This document shows, one piece after another, positions 1 to 7,163 of a DNA stretch of 37,889 bases. The DNA lies in assembly GCA_009781425.1 (NCBI GenBank), contig WQYC01000026.1, positions 1-37,889 of the forward strand, given 5' to 3'. The notes beneath the pieces were generated by a model, which saw only the letters and a program-made list of their open reading frames with translations, had not been told where the DNA came from and did no database searches. The DNA comes from Oscillospiraceae bacterium (lineage in GTDB: Bacteria > Bacillota > Clostridia > Oscillospirales > Ruminococcaceae). The position numbers were made by a program, and so were the translations under genes. The stretch's first letter is position 1. Each line of letters opens with the position of its first letter.

Positions 1-1
1 A

Positions 2-29
2 CCCGCTTTCACTTCTCCGAAGTGTCGGG
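2..29. other. Hairpin at left edge, possible element transfer or terminator structure
   Basis: The arms CACTTC (10-15) and GAAGTG (19-24) face each other across a 3-base loop, and CCCG (2-5) and CGGG (26-29) can extend the stem. It lies just downstream of the minus-strand gene ending at 46. In elements of this type a relaxase gene and its transfer origin often follow the DUF3847-like gene, so an oriT arm is conceivable. No U-tract supports a terminator. The role is a guess because the window ends here. Confidence 0.3.
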
Positions 30-45
30 AGAACCCGAACCCCTG

Positions 46-405
46 CTACTGTTGCGATTCCGCACTTTTATTTCTTCTCTTTTTCAGTTTTGAGAAGTAA
101 TCAAGCGGAATAATTTCCTCACCACGATTTATATAAATCGTCAGCAGTTTCATAATCACGGCGGGTTCGACACCGTAAAAATAAATCGAAGCGTTTTCGT
201 CACCCTCGTAGTTGAAAACTCTGCTGTGCGTGAGGATTTTTTCTTTCAGACGGATAGCCTGTTTACTCTGTGTAGTTTCACCGATTATTTTCTCACTTGC
301 GATAAAAAAATCGAGTGCAGTCATCAGCGTATTAAATAATTCGTGCGGGAGATATAATTCTGTGTCGGGTTTATTCCTCGTCATTTTCTGTGTCATTTTC
401 GTCAC
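46..405 (-). CDS. Hypothetical mobile-element protein
   Basis: This 119-residue protein is of no family I recognise. It has no signal peptide or membrane segment, a middle part predicted to be helical, and a basic C-terminus (LKKRRNKS). The start overlaps the end of the DUF3847-like gene by 35 bases in another frame, so the two are probably translated together. It sits after the recombinase and DUF3847-like genes in the same direction, a position where integrative elements of Clostridia usually carry small accessory genes before the relaxase. The function is unknown. The coding call rests on the compact arrangement and open frame. An in-frame ATG four codons further in is an alternative start. 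Confidence 0.6.
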   Translation of the reverse strand: MTKMTQKMTRNKPDTELYLPHELFNTLMTALDFFIASEKIIGETTQSKQAIRLKEKILTHSRVFNYEGDENASIYFYGVEPAVIMKLLTIYINRGEEIIPLDYFSKLKKRRNKSAESQQ

Positions 406-685
406 CTCCCTCCGTCAAAATACCACCCTGCATTTCTGCGGGTGGTGGTGCAAGTTTTATTTCGGGGAATGTGATTTTATCCATGTATTTCTCATATTCC
501 GTTTCCGACATTCCCGAAATATGCGGGGCTATTTTTTCGAGATACACACCCCGATTAAACAGCCGTTGCTTTTTAGCTTTTTCGGCTTCTGCCTTTTGCT
601 TTTGAAGAAGTTTCCTCTGCTCGTTTTTTAGTTTCTGCATTTGCTCGTTCTTGTCAATGATTTGTTGCTCTAATGATTTTGCCAT
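371..685 (-). CDS. DUF3847-like mobile-element protein
   Basis: A 104-residue protein. Residues 1-45 form a charged coiled-coil-like helix rich in K, E and Q (LEQQIIDKNEQMQKLKNEQ). It is followed by a KKQRLFNRGVYLEKIAP segment that resembles the conserved core of DUF3847 proteins (helical N-terminus, then R-(L/K)-x-N-x-G-x-x-x-E). The C-terminus is acidic (GGDENDTENDEE). In the family, such proteins sit next to relaxase genes in integrative and mobilizable elements. The gene starts 18 bases after the recombinase stop codon. A role in mobilization is inferred from context only, and the family match is from memory of the pattern, so it is moderate. Confidence 0.6.
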   Translation of the reverse strand: MAKSLEQQIIDKNEQMQKLKNEQRKLLQKQKAEAEKAKKQRLFNRGVYLEKIAPHISGMSETEYEKYMDKITFPEIKLAPPPAEMQGGILTEGGDENDTENDEE

Positions 686-703
686 AGTAATGTCCTCACT
701 TTC

Positions 704-1729
704 TTAAATATGATTTTTGTTGTATTTGTTGTAATAGAAAAGCGGCTCACGATTTTTACAAATCATAATCCAATCCTTTTGTGCCGACTTTTTATTGCAA
801 CCTTTCCGTTTCTTTGCCGTCACGCATTTATAATAGCGATGGACTTTCATCGTGCGACTTGTACCGCTTTCCCCAACCATAAACGCTCCACATTTTCCGC
901 ATAAAAGCTTAGTTGTTAGAAGATAGTCGTCCTCTGCTTTAAACCGAGCAGGGGCTTTTTTATTTTTTGCCATTTGTTCCTGTACTTGTTCAAATAAATC
1001 AAGCGGAACTAACTGCGGAACACCGCCGGGAATAATATGTGTGCTGTATTTATATTCCCCGATGTACACACGATTTTTGAACATTCTTTGAACTGCATCT
1101 ATACGAAGTGTGCCGCCTCGACAATGCCTAACACCTTTATCGGCGAGGAATTTTACAATATTAACTATTTTATCACCCTCGCTATATTTCTTAAATGCTT
1201 CAAGAATAATAGGTGAAGTCAACGGGTCAATCTGCAACTTTCTTTCTTCGTCAATCACATAACCAACAGGAAAACTTCCATTATTCCATTTACATTTAAG
1301 CGCATTTTCGGTTTGACCACGCTTGACTTTTTCGCTCAATTCGGCTGAATAAAATTCTGCATAACCCTCAAGAAGTGATTCTAAAAGTATGCCTGTTGCA
1401 TCTTCTGAAATTGGCTCGGTTGCCGAAACAACTTTAACACCGTTCTTGCGGAGAATGGCTTTATAATGTGCCGAATCGTAACGGTTTCTCGCAAATCTAT
1501 CTAATTTCCAAACTATAATCACATCGAAAAGACCTTTTGCGCTATCTTTAATCATTTTTTGAAATTGTGGACGATTATCGGTTTTTGCCGACAATGCACG
1601 GTCAATATATGTCCCAAAAATCGTCATCCCTTTTCGTTCGGCATATTCTCTCGATTCACGGATTTGCCCCTCGATACTTTCTTCCCGTTGATTATCGGAA
1701 CTATAACGACAGTATAATACAGCTTTCAT
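704..1729 (-). CDS. Large serine recombinase, C-terminally truncated
   Basis: Residues 1-140 are a resolvase/invertase catalytic domain with the nucleophile region YCRYSSDNQ (Ser10) and the conserved KLDRFARNRYDS segment (75-86). Residues about 155-250 are the recombinase DNA-binding domain. Residues 277-311 form the zinc ribbon (Cys277, Cys280, Cys302, Cys311). Intact relatives run to about 500-550 residues, with a long coiled-coil C-terminus after a KDWI-E-D motif. Here the frame leaves the family right after KDWI (318-321) and stops 20 residues later, so about 180 residues are missing. The start overlaps the XRE gene by four bases (ATGA). The truncation suggests the element can no longer integrate or excise on its own, though the catalytic domain is intact. 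Confidence 0.9.
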   Translation of the reverse strand: MKAVLYCRYSSDNQREESIEGQIRESREYAERKGMTIFGTYIDRALSAKTDNRPQFQKMIKDSAKGLFDVIIVWKLDRFARNRYDSAHYKAILRKNGVKVVSATEPISEDATGILLESLLEGYAEFYSAELSEKVKRGQTENALKCKWNNGSFPVGYVIDEERKLQIDPLTSPIILEAFKKYSEGDKIVNIVKFLADKGVRHCRGGTLRIDAVQRMFKNRVYIGEYKYSTHIIPGGVPQLVPLDLFEQVQEQMAKNKKAPARFKAEDDYLLTTKLLCGKCGAFMVGESGTSRTMKVHRYYKCVTAKKRKGCNKKSAQKDWIMICKNREPLFYYNKYNKNHI

Positions 1730-2079
1730 TCAACACCGCCTTTCATCATTTGCAACAAAGTATCTTTCAACTTACCGCTCATAGGCGAGTTCGGGTCAAA
1801 GCACATTTCGATAAACCGCTTCATGTCCTCGTTATCTTCAATCTTTGGTTTAAAATCGTACAGCTTCCCCTCGGGCTTGTCCGTTCGCCCGTATAAATAA
1901 TCGAGAGAAACATCAAACAAATCTGCATACACCAACATAGTTTTATACGAAGCTTCCGCTTGATTATTCTCATAACGATTAATCCCTGATTGAGTTAATC
2001 CAACTTTTTCTGCAAGTTCTTTTTGAGAAAGCATTGTGCCTTTCCTCAACGCTTTCATTCTTTCAGCTACAATTTTCAT
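1726..2079 (-). CDS. XRE-family helix-turn-helix regulator
   Basis: A 117-residue protein with an N-terminal Cro/C1 helix-turn-helix (about residues 5-60). The recognition part LSQKELAEKVGLTQSGINRY is followed by the DLFDVSLDYLYGRTD segment common in phage- and element-type repressors. The C-terminus is family-specific. The start was set at ATG 2079 because GGAGG lies seven bases upstream. A longer frame from 2109 would read through the promoter -10 region. The gene overlaps the recombinase start by four bases and has its own strong promoter with an inverted repeat, so it probably represses itself and controls the recombinase. Confidence 0.9.
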   Translation of the reverse strand: MKIVAERMKALRKGTMLSQKELAEKVGLTQSGINRYENNQAEASYKTMLVYADLFDVSLDYLYGRTDKPEGKLYDFKPKIEDNEDMKRFIEMCFDPNSPMSGKLKDTLLQMMKGGVE

Positions 2080-2107
2080 GTACCAACCTCCATGTTTCGA
2101 TAATAAC

Positions 2108-2149
2108 ATTATAGCCGATTATGTGGTATTTGTCAACCCTATAATCGGC
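2108..2149 (-). promoter_or_regulatory. XRE/recombinase promoter with inverted-repeat operator
   Basis: On the minus strand there is a perfect consensus promoter: -35 TTGACA (2131-2136), a 17-base spacer, and -10 TATAAT (2108-2113). A perfect 9-base inverted repeat, GCCGATTAT (2114-2122) and ATAATCGGC (2141-2149), brackets the -35 box. One arm fills the spacer directly beside the -10. Binding there would block RNA polymerase, as expected for autorepression by the XRE protein it transcribes. The promoter and repeat are seen directly; the identity of the repressor is inference. Confidence 0.85.
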
Positions 2150-2204
2150 AATATTAAATTTATTTTTCAAATACGTGCATAGCACCGAGCGAAGCGATTG
2201 CAGG

Positions 2205-2299
2205 GGTTTGGGTGCAACCCAACAAGCAAAAGCGAAGCAGTTTGACACAAAGGGTACCATTGTGTCATGCTTGCTTTTTGCAAAATGGTATCATTTTGC
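2205..2299. other. Cluster of hairpins, oriT-like
   Basis: This gap between the radical-SAM gene and the XRE gene holds three clear hairpins: TTGGGT-GCA-ACCCAA (2208-2222), GACACAA with TTGTGTC (2244-2250 and 2260-2266, 9-base loop), and GCAAAATG-GTAT-CATTTTGC (2280-2299). CAAGCA (2223-2228) and TGCTTG (2268-2273) can add an outer stem to the second. The layout resembles transfer-origin regions of mobilizable elements in Clostridia. No relaxase gene is next to it, so the oriT assignment is inference. Confidence 0.4.
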
Positions 2300-2355
2300 G
2301 TTGCTTGCTATTCTACCCAATCGCTACCGCAAAAGACAATTTTTTATTCAAGAGT

Positions 2356-3147
2356 TTAAACAGAACATATCATACAAGGTGTTTGCGTTCCATCTTTAAT
2401 ATGATAGGCAATATCATTTTCAAGGCAAAACTCAATTACTACCTCGCTTAATTCATTATAAAAAGCCTTATGCTTTTTATAGCTTGAAATCTCTTTATTA
2501 TAATTGGTTCGTCCAAAAATTATCTTATCAACGAAAGAAACCGCTTCCAGTATTTCGTTTAATTCTTGCTCAATAATATTGGGTGTAGGGTAAGGTTCAA
2601 TACTAACCCATGTTTTACACCCACGTTCATGCAATTCCCACAACCGCTTTATTCTTTCAACGTATGACACCGCACCGGGTTCTATGCGTTCTCGAAATTT
2701 TTCATCTAACGAAATTAAGGTTATGCCATATTCGTTTTCATCGGATAAGTCGGCTAATTCCAACGGAAGCAATCCTTTTGTCAGAGCTGTGCATTTAATT
2801 CCCGATTTGTTCAGCGTGGATATAATTTTAAAACTCATTTTGCATATATCATCATAACCGTACATGAATGGGTCGGTAGTGAAACATAAATGAACAGATT
2901 CTATTCTTTGTTTTAACTTCGGGATTTCTTTTTCCAAGAGTTCATGTGCGTTTGTAACAATTTTAGGTTCTATCCATTCTTCATAGGTTTTTACTTTACC
3001 AAATCGTTTAGCCAACAGGAAAGCATAGCATGGATATTTACACCCATGAGAACAGCCTTGAACATGGTTGAGCGTATAATCTCCGTACTCTACTCCGGTT
3101 TTATACAGGAGGGTTTTGCGTTCTATACAGCCAAGAGTTTTATTCAT
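2356..3147 (-). CDS. Radical-SAM-like protein with CxxxCxxxC motif (TcmP partner)
   Basis: A 263-residue protein with Cys32, Cys36 and Cys40 in the context GCSHGCKYPCYAF, a CxxxCxxxC motif instead of the usual radical-SAM CxxxCxxC. The surroundings (LNHVQGCSHGC, then FTTDPFMYGYDD, LTKGLLP, ITLISLDE, WVSIEPYPTPN) fit the barrel core of spore-photoproduct-lyase-like and phage Gp37/Gp68-like radical SAM proteins. It should bind a 4Fe-4S cluster and S-adenosylmethionine; the substrate is unknown. Its start overlaps the stop of the tcmP gene by four bases (ATGA). Family knowledge names TcmP as the standard partner of this three-Cys protein, and that pairing is seen here. It is the last gene of the five-gene operon. 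Confidence 0.85.
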   Translation of the reverse strand: MNKTLGCIERKTLLYKTGVEYGDYTLNHVQGCSHGCKYPCYAFLLAKRFGKVKTYEEWIEPKIVTNAHELLEKEIPKLKQRIESVHLCFTTDPFMYGYDDICKMSFKIISTLNKSGIKCTALTKGLLPLELADLSDENEYGITLISLDEKFRERIEPGAVSYVERIKRLWELHERGCKTWVSIEPYPTPNIIEQELNEILEAVSFVDKIIFGRTNYNKEISSYKKHKAFYNELSEVVIEFCLENDIAYHIKDGTQTPCMICSV

Positions 3148-4262
3148 ATCGCACCCCTCTTAACGAGGGTTTGCTTTGATTCTACATACCCATAAATATT
3201 TTTTAGTTCTTTCTTAATTTCGTTTCTATAACCATCAGATGGAAATATTGGGTGTTCGTCTAATACCCTCCACATATCTTCGAGAGGTATTTCCGAGTAT
3301 TCTTTGAACTTTGCATACAAATATTCTGCAATGTCTTTGACAAAATAGCAGTTTTCGTCTTTTACTGTTTTCAATTCATCAACAGAAATATCATCGCCAA
3401 CATCCAATACGAGTTGCATATTTGCATTTGCCGTTTTTGATGAAGATTTATCGCCAAATGTTTTCCAAGCAGTTGACTTAAATAACTTAAACCCTTCGAT
3501 ATTTCCACTACAATGGAGAAGATTATATATCAATGCGTTCGTTGTATTGAAAAAAGGGAATGAGGCAATGTAATATGGTTTGCTTGACGTACCACGTAAT
3601 GCAGTTATTATTTCACGAATACGCTTTTCGTAGGCACTTCTGTCATTACCAAACGTGAGTAATTCTTCGATGTTCGACAAATAGGTTTGTTCATATTTTT
3701 CTATAGCAGACTCACTTTTTGCCTGTGAAGCTCCGCGAATTGTATCAGAAACCATATGATTTATAATGACCTCCCCCCAATTGCGGAAAAACGGCAACAA
3801 TGCTTCCCACTTTACAGCAGCATGATAAGGGTCATAAATAAGCAAATAATGCAGGTTTTTCTTGAGGTCAATTTTAGAAGCAACATCTTTTAACAATTCA
3901 TTGCCGTCACCAACACGTGCTTCAATATGTAGATTGTTTGTGTTGTCAGGCAGGTGTGTTTTTAAAAGTTCTATCTTTTTGCTATCTAAATCATTAAACA
4001 ATAGCCACGCTTTTTTTGTAGGATACTTTTCCATGATTTTTGCAAAATAGTTTGCAACACGAATAGGTGTTCCAAGAATATTATTGTTATAAATACCACT
4101 GTTGCACATACAGTCGATGAATACAAGCCCGTTACACTTCGTACCCTTTAAAACCTTATGTGTCCACGCTTCCACATATTTTTCAATCAATTCAAATTTT
4201 TTAATTGTATGCGGCTTTGCCGTGTCAATTTTTATTTCTGTGGTTTTATTGATTGCCATCAT
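3144..4262 (-). CDS. tcmP: Three-Cys-motif partner protein TcmP
   Basis: A 372-residue protein. The N-terminal part (HTIKKFELIEKYVEAWTHKV, then VFIDCMCNSGIYN and GTPIRVANYF) matches the TcmP pattern of a helix followed by a Rossmann-type strand-loop that resembles the SAM-binding loop of class I methyltransferases. A second strand carries LLIYDPYHAAVKW. The activity is not established for the family. The gene overlaps the upstream DGNHR-fusion gene by 17 bases and the downstream radical-SAM gene by four. Two ATG codons (4260 and 4257) follow a G-rich site; the first is used here. Presence in a restriction-modification operon suggests a part in DNA modification or defence, which is inference. 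Confidence 0.85.
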   Translation of the reverse strand: MMAINKTTEIKIDTAKPHTIKKFELIEKYVEAWTHKVLKGTKCNGLVFIDCMCNSGIYNNNILGTPIRVANYFAKIMEKYPTKKAWLLFNDLDSKKIELLKTHLPDNTNNLHIEARVGDGNELLKDVASKIDLKKNLHYLLIYDPYHAAVKWEALLPFFRNWGEVIINHMVSDTIRGASQAKSESAIEKYEQTYLSNIEELLTFGNDRSAYEKRIREIITALRGTSSKPYYIASFPFFNTTNALIYNLLHCSGNIEGFKLFKSTAWKTFGDKSSSKTANANMQLVLDVGDDISVDELKTVKDENCYFVKDIAEYLYAKFKEYSEIPLEDMWRVLDEHPIFPSDGYRNEIKKELKNIYGYVESKQTLVKRGAI

Positions 4263-5796
4263 TCACACCCCCATTAATTCCATAAAAAGCTTTTAGTTCA
4301 CACTCAAGGTCTTGTGCTAATTTAATAACACTATTTCCATCATTCTTATAAGGAATAACTTTATAATGTTCTACATCAAATTTTGTTTCTGCGAATGGTT
4401 CGTTTGGCTTTTTGGGGTTGCTTATAAGATATAATATATTTGCAGAATCTCCTAATTTCGCCCTAATTAACCCTTGAGCAAAGCCTGCTTCGTAGTAAAC
4501 ATTCGCATTTTGGTTTGTTAAATCCGCTATTAAAAGCCCAGCACTTTCGATTTTCAAAAGAATTTCTTCTACAATATCATATGAAAATCCGACAATCTGC
4601 TTGTCAATGCGTACAGGTGCAGGCAAATCAAGCCCTTCGTTATCGTTATTTATCTTTGCAACCGCACTTACAATTGCTTCAAATACAAAATCTAAAGAAT
4701 CCATAAATGGCATAGCGACAAAAATTTGTTTTCTTCTTATTTCAAATATATTATCAAATACTCTAATAATACTCGCAGGGTCAAAATTCTTTAGTTTATA
4801 TAGTTTATTATTGATGAACCAAGTTGTGTAAGCATCCAATTTTACTTTTGGTTTATCCTCTGAAAGAGAATAATAAACATACGGCACAATCGAAAAACGA
4901 TTAGCGCATTTTTGCAATTTGCACACATCTTCAAAGTACGTGTTGTTCAGCTTTGAGAAAATTTCAGCTAATTTGTCCGCTGTAATTTCAATATTGCGGT
5001 CAAGCAAAAATTTGACACAGAAAAGCACTGCATCGTCTTTTTCTTTAAAAAATGCACTCATATTTCTTAACGGTAATTCTTCATGCCTGTTCAAATACTC
5101 TTTAGTAATGGCGAACGCCTCATCGAAATCACGCAATTCATCAACATCAAATAAGTTTAATAACCCCCTGCATTGCTCAACTTCTGTTAGAGGTTTTGCT
5201 TTGGCATTTATGTTGTGAAAAATAGTCATTTCTGATTGTTTTGCACGTTGTTCATCGGACGATTTTTCGAGCAATATGATACTAAACGGAATATTTTCCC
5301 CCTTAAATCTATGCCCCAATTCCTCAAAAGCCATTAAACGGTGGTTTCCGTCAATGCGTTTGAATGGCTTGGCGTTAAGCGTTTCGGGTAACAACATTGT
5401 TATGAAACTTGAACTTTTGTATTTTAGAAACTTGACCCCTGCTTTATCAACAAGTTCAACAGGTTTACGCGATGACTTTTCAAGTAGACTCTTAGTTAAA
5501 TAATCTATTGGTCTAAAAATCTCAAACTCCCCCGTTGCTTCCGAAAAGTCGGGATTAATTTCTTTGTCATACCAATCATTTGTTCTGTAAGCTAACGTAA
5601 CTTCGGGAGTGTAAACCGATTTCCCATCCTCGATAAACTTTTTAATGTTGTCGACGTGAACTTTGTCCTCGGTTCGTTGATACTCTCCTACAGCTTCCGA
5701 ATATTTAACTATTGTGGATGCAGGTGCGAAACCTCTAAATACATAGAAGCCATCGTAGCAACGGTCTATCGTGCCAAATATTTTTACACTTGCCAT
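4246..5796 (-). CDS. DGQHR (DndB-like) domain fused to a nucleoside deoxyribosyltransferase/TIR-like domain
   Basis: A 516-residue protein with two parts. Residues about 1-350 look like a DGQHR-domain protein of the DndB group: FKRIDGNHRLMAFEEL holds the signature as DGNHR (149-153), and FHNINAKAKPLTEVE (193-207) is the second conserved block. Residues about 355-505 form a Rossmann-like domain, starting IFVAMPFMDSLDFVF (358-372), continuing through IVEEI, and ending LLIADLTNQNANVYYEAGF (421-439). This is the pattern of nucleoside 2-deoxyribosyltransferase-like and TIR-like nucleotide-cleaving domains, with Glu436 at the catalytic position. A good ribosome site (GGGAGG) lies in the end of the specificity gene, five bases upstream. 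I infer a DNA-sensing N-terminus joined to a nucleotide-acting effector. Confidence 0.8.
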   Translation of the reverse strand: MASVKIFGTIDRCYDGFYVFRGFAPASTIVKYSEAVGEYQRTEDKVHVDNIKKFIEDGKSVYTPEVTLAYRTNDWYDKEINPDFSEATGEFEIFRPIDYLTKSLLEKSSRKPVELVDKAGVKFLKYKSSSFITMLLPETLNAKPFKRIDGNHRLMAFEELGHRFKGENIPFSIILLEKSSDEQRAKQSEMTIFHNINAKAKPLTEVEQCRGLLNLFDVDELRDFDEAFAITKEYLNRHEELPLRNMSAFFKEKDDAVLFCVKFLLDRNIEITADKLAEIFSKLNNTYFEDVCKLQKCANRFSIVPYVYYSLSEDKPKVKLDAYTTWFINNKLYKLKNFDPASIIRVFDNIFEIRRKQIFVAMPFMDSLDFVFEAIVSAVAKINNDNEGLDLPAPVRIDKQIVGFSYDIVEEILLKIESAGLLIADLTNQNANVYYEAGFAQGLIRAKLGDSANILYLISNPKKPNEPFAETKFDVEHYKVIPYKNDGNSVIKLAQDLECELKAFYGINGGVNDGNQ

Positions 5797-5801
5797 TATT
5801 T

Positions 5802-7163
5802 TCAGCCTCCCAACAGTTCCTTTTCAAACCTTTCTTTTGCGTTCGCCCATTCTGTTTCAGCTTCATGTTTGAGTGTTAAAGCTTTTTCTCGACGTTTTTT
5901 TACCTCGCAAACGATAAAATTTTGTGTTTCTGTCGATAAAAAAGGTAACTTTAAATTTAACATATCCTCACGATTCAAACGATAACGGCTTGGAGTAGAG
6001 CCGCGAGTTTTTGAATACATAAGTTCCTTAAAATATGTTGTCCTTATAACCCACATAAGCGCAGTAGGGGAACAGTTTTCTTTACATCGAAGCACCAAAA
6101 ATTCCGCTGAAGCCAATGTTCTGCGATATGTTTCATTAACAACAACAACTTTTTGATTTAATATAGTTGGTCCTAATCGCGCGACAAGAACATCGCCAGT
6201 TTCGACGACGAAAAAAGACCCCTCCATTTCGCTTGCAAATAAAGTGCGGACTTCTCCAATTTCCCAAGGTTTATTAGATAAATCGTCAATTCGTATCCAA
6301 TCGACAATTTCTTCATTTAGATTTTTAACATTTACCTTGTTTTCAATAATATTGCAATAACTTATGATTTTAGCCATGTTTTCATTTATGCTTACACTCT
6401 GATAACGCTTTGCACTTATGACACCATCTAAGTTTTTATATTTTATTGCAAAGCATATTTTATTCACTTTGTTTTTTGAGGGTAAACCTATCAATTCCGA
6501 AACAAACCCGTCTATCCCCTCAAGCAACTCATCAGCTTTGCAGAGTTTTTCATTATATTTTTTCAGAGCAATAGACATTTCGGTTGCAAGGCGTGTTTGT
6601 GTTTCTCTTGATGGTAGAACTACTTCGAGAGATTTGTATTCTTCTTTGTTGATGTTGGGTTGCCCCGACGGACGTTGTGATTTGCGAACCCACTCTGCGT
6701 ACTTTTGTGTTTTTGTATACCAATATACATATTCGGGTATAGCTTTCGTAGGGTCAATTACAAATCGAATACAGTACCCTGCAAAAACAGCTAACCCTAA
6801 TGTTTTTTTGTGTTGATATGTTTTGCCAACTGTCGCTCCACTTCGTGCAAACAAAATGTCGTTGTCGTTCAAAACGTGTTTAGGCAAATAATCGGCAACG
6901 GTTGTAAATGTATGCTTTTCTTCTATTCCGTTGTCGGAAAAGTCGGTAATGCGTATATATTTGGGTTGTGATTTGTCGGTTCGCTCTATTGCGGTTGCTG
7001 ATATGCCATAATCGGCTTCACGCAAGCACAACGACCCCAACGAAACGCTACCTATTGTTTCATTTTCAATGGGTTTAGGTAAATTATATCTTACATCAAA
7101 CCTTTTCCCTATCTCCCCCGACTTAACCGCAAATACACATAGTTCATCTGCGGCGGGGGTCAT
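5802..7163 (-). CDS. hsdS: Type I-like restriction-modification specificity subunit (HsdS)
   Basis: A 453-residue protein with two target-recognition domains and two helical spacers. TRD1 covers about residues 30-190 and holds YIRITDFSDNG, ILFARSGATVGKTY and the typical SGQPNINKEEYKSLEVVLPS end. A helical spacer follows (about 190-230). TRD2 covers about 240-420 (WIRIDDLSNK, GDVLVARLGPT, TPSRYRLNREDMLNLKLPF), then a C-terminal helix. Two different TRDs imply a split, asymmetric recognition sequence that cannot be read from the protein. The gene begins within the stop of the methyltransferase gene (ATGA overlap) and should form a complex with it. The length is normal for HsdS. Confidence 0.93.
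   Translation of the reverse strand: MTPAADELCVFAVKSGEIGKRFDVRYNLPKPIENETIGSVSLGSLCLREADYGISATAIERTDKSQPKYIRITDFSDNGIEEKHTFTTVADYLPKHVLNDNDILFARSGATVGKTYQHKKTLGLAVFAGYCIRFVIDPTKAIPEYVYWYTKTQKYAEWVRKSQRPSGQPNINKEEYKSLEVVLPSRETQTRLATEMSIALKKYNEKLCKADELLEGIDGFVSELIGLPSKNKVNKICFAIKYKNLDGVISAKRYQSVSINENMAKIISYCNIIENKVNVKNLNEEIVDWIRIDDLSNKPWEIGEVRTLFASEMEGSFFVVETGDVLVARLGPTILNQKVVVVNETYRRTLASAEFLVLRCKENCSPTALMWVIRTTYFKELMYSKTRGSTPSRYRLNREDMLNLKLPFLSTETQNFIVCEVKKRREKALTLKHEAETEWANAKERFEKELLGG

Noticed and set aside
212-904. Plus-strand open frames opposite the DUF3847-like and recombinase genes
   Set aside because: They are antisense to well-supported genes, lack ribosome sites and have no family features.
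2063-2451. Open frames across the hairpin cluster
   Set aside because: They read through hairpins and the XRE promoter or are antisense to the radical-SAM gene; composition and lack of ribosome sites do not support coding.
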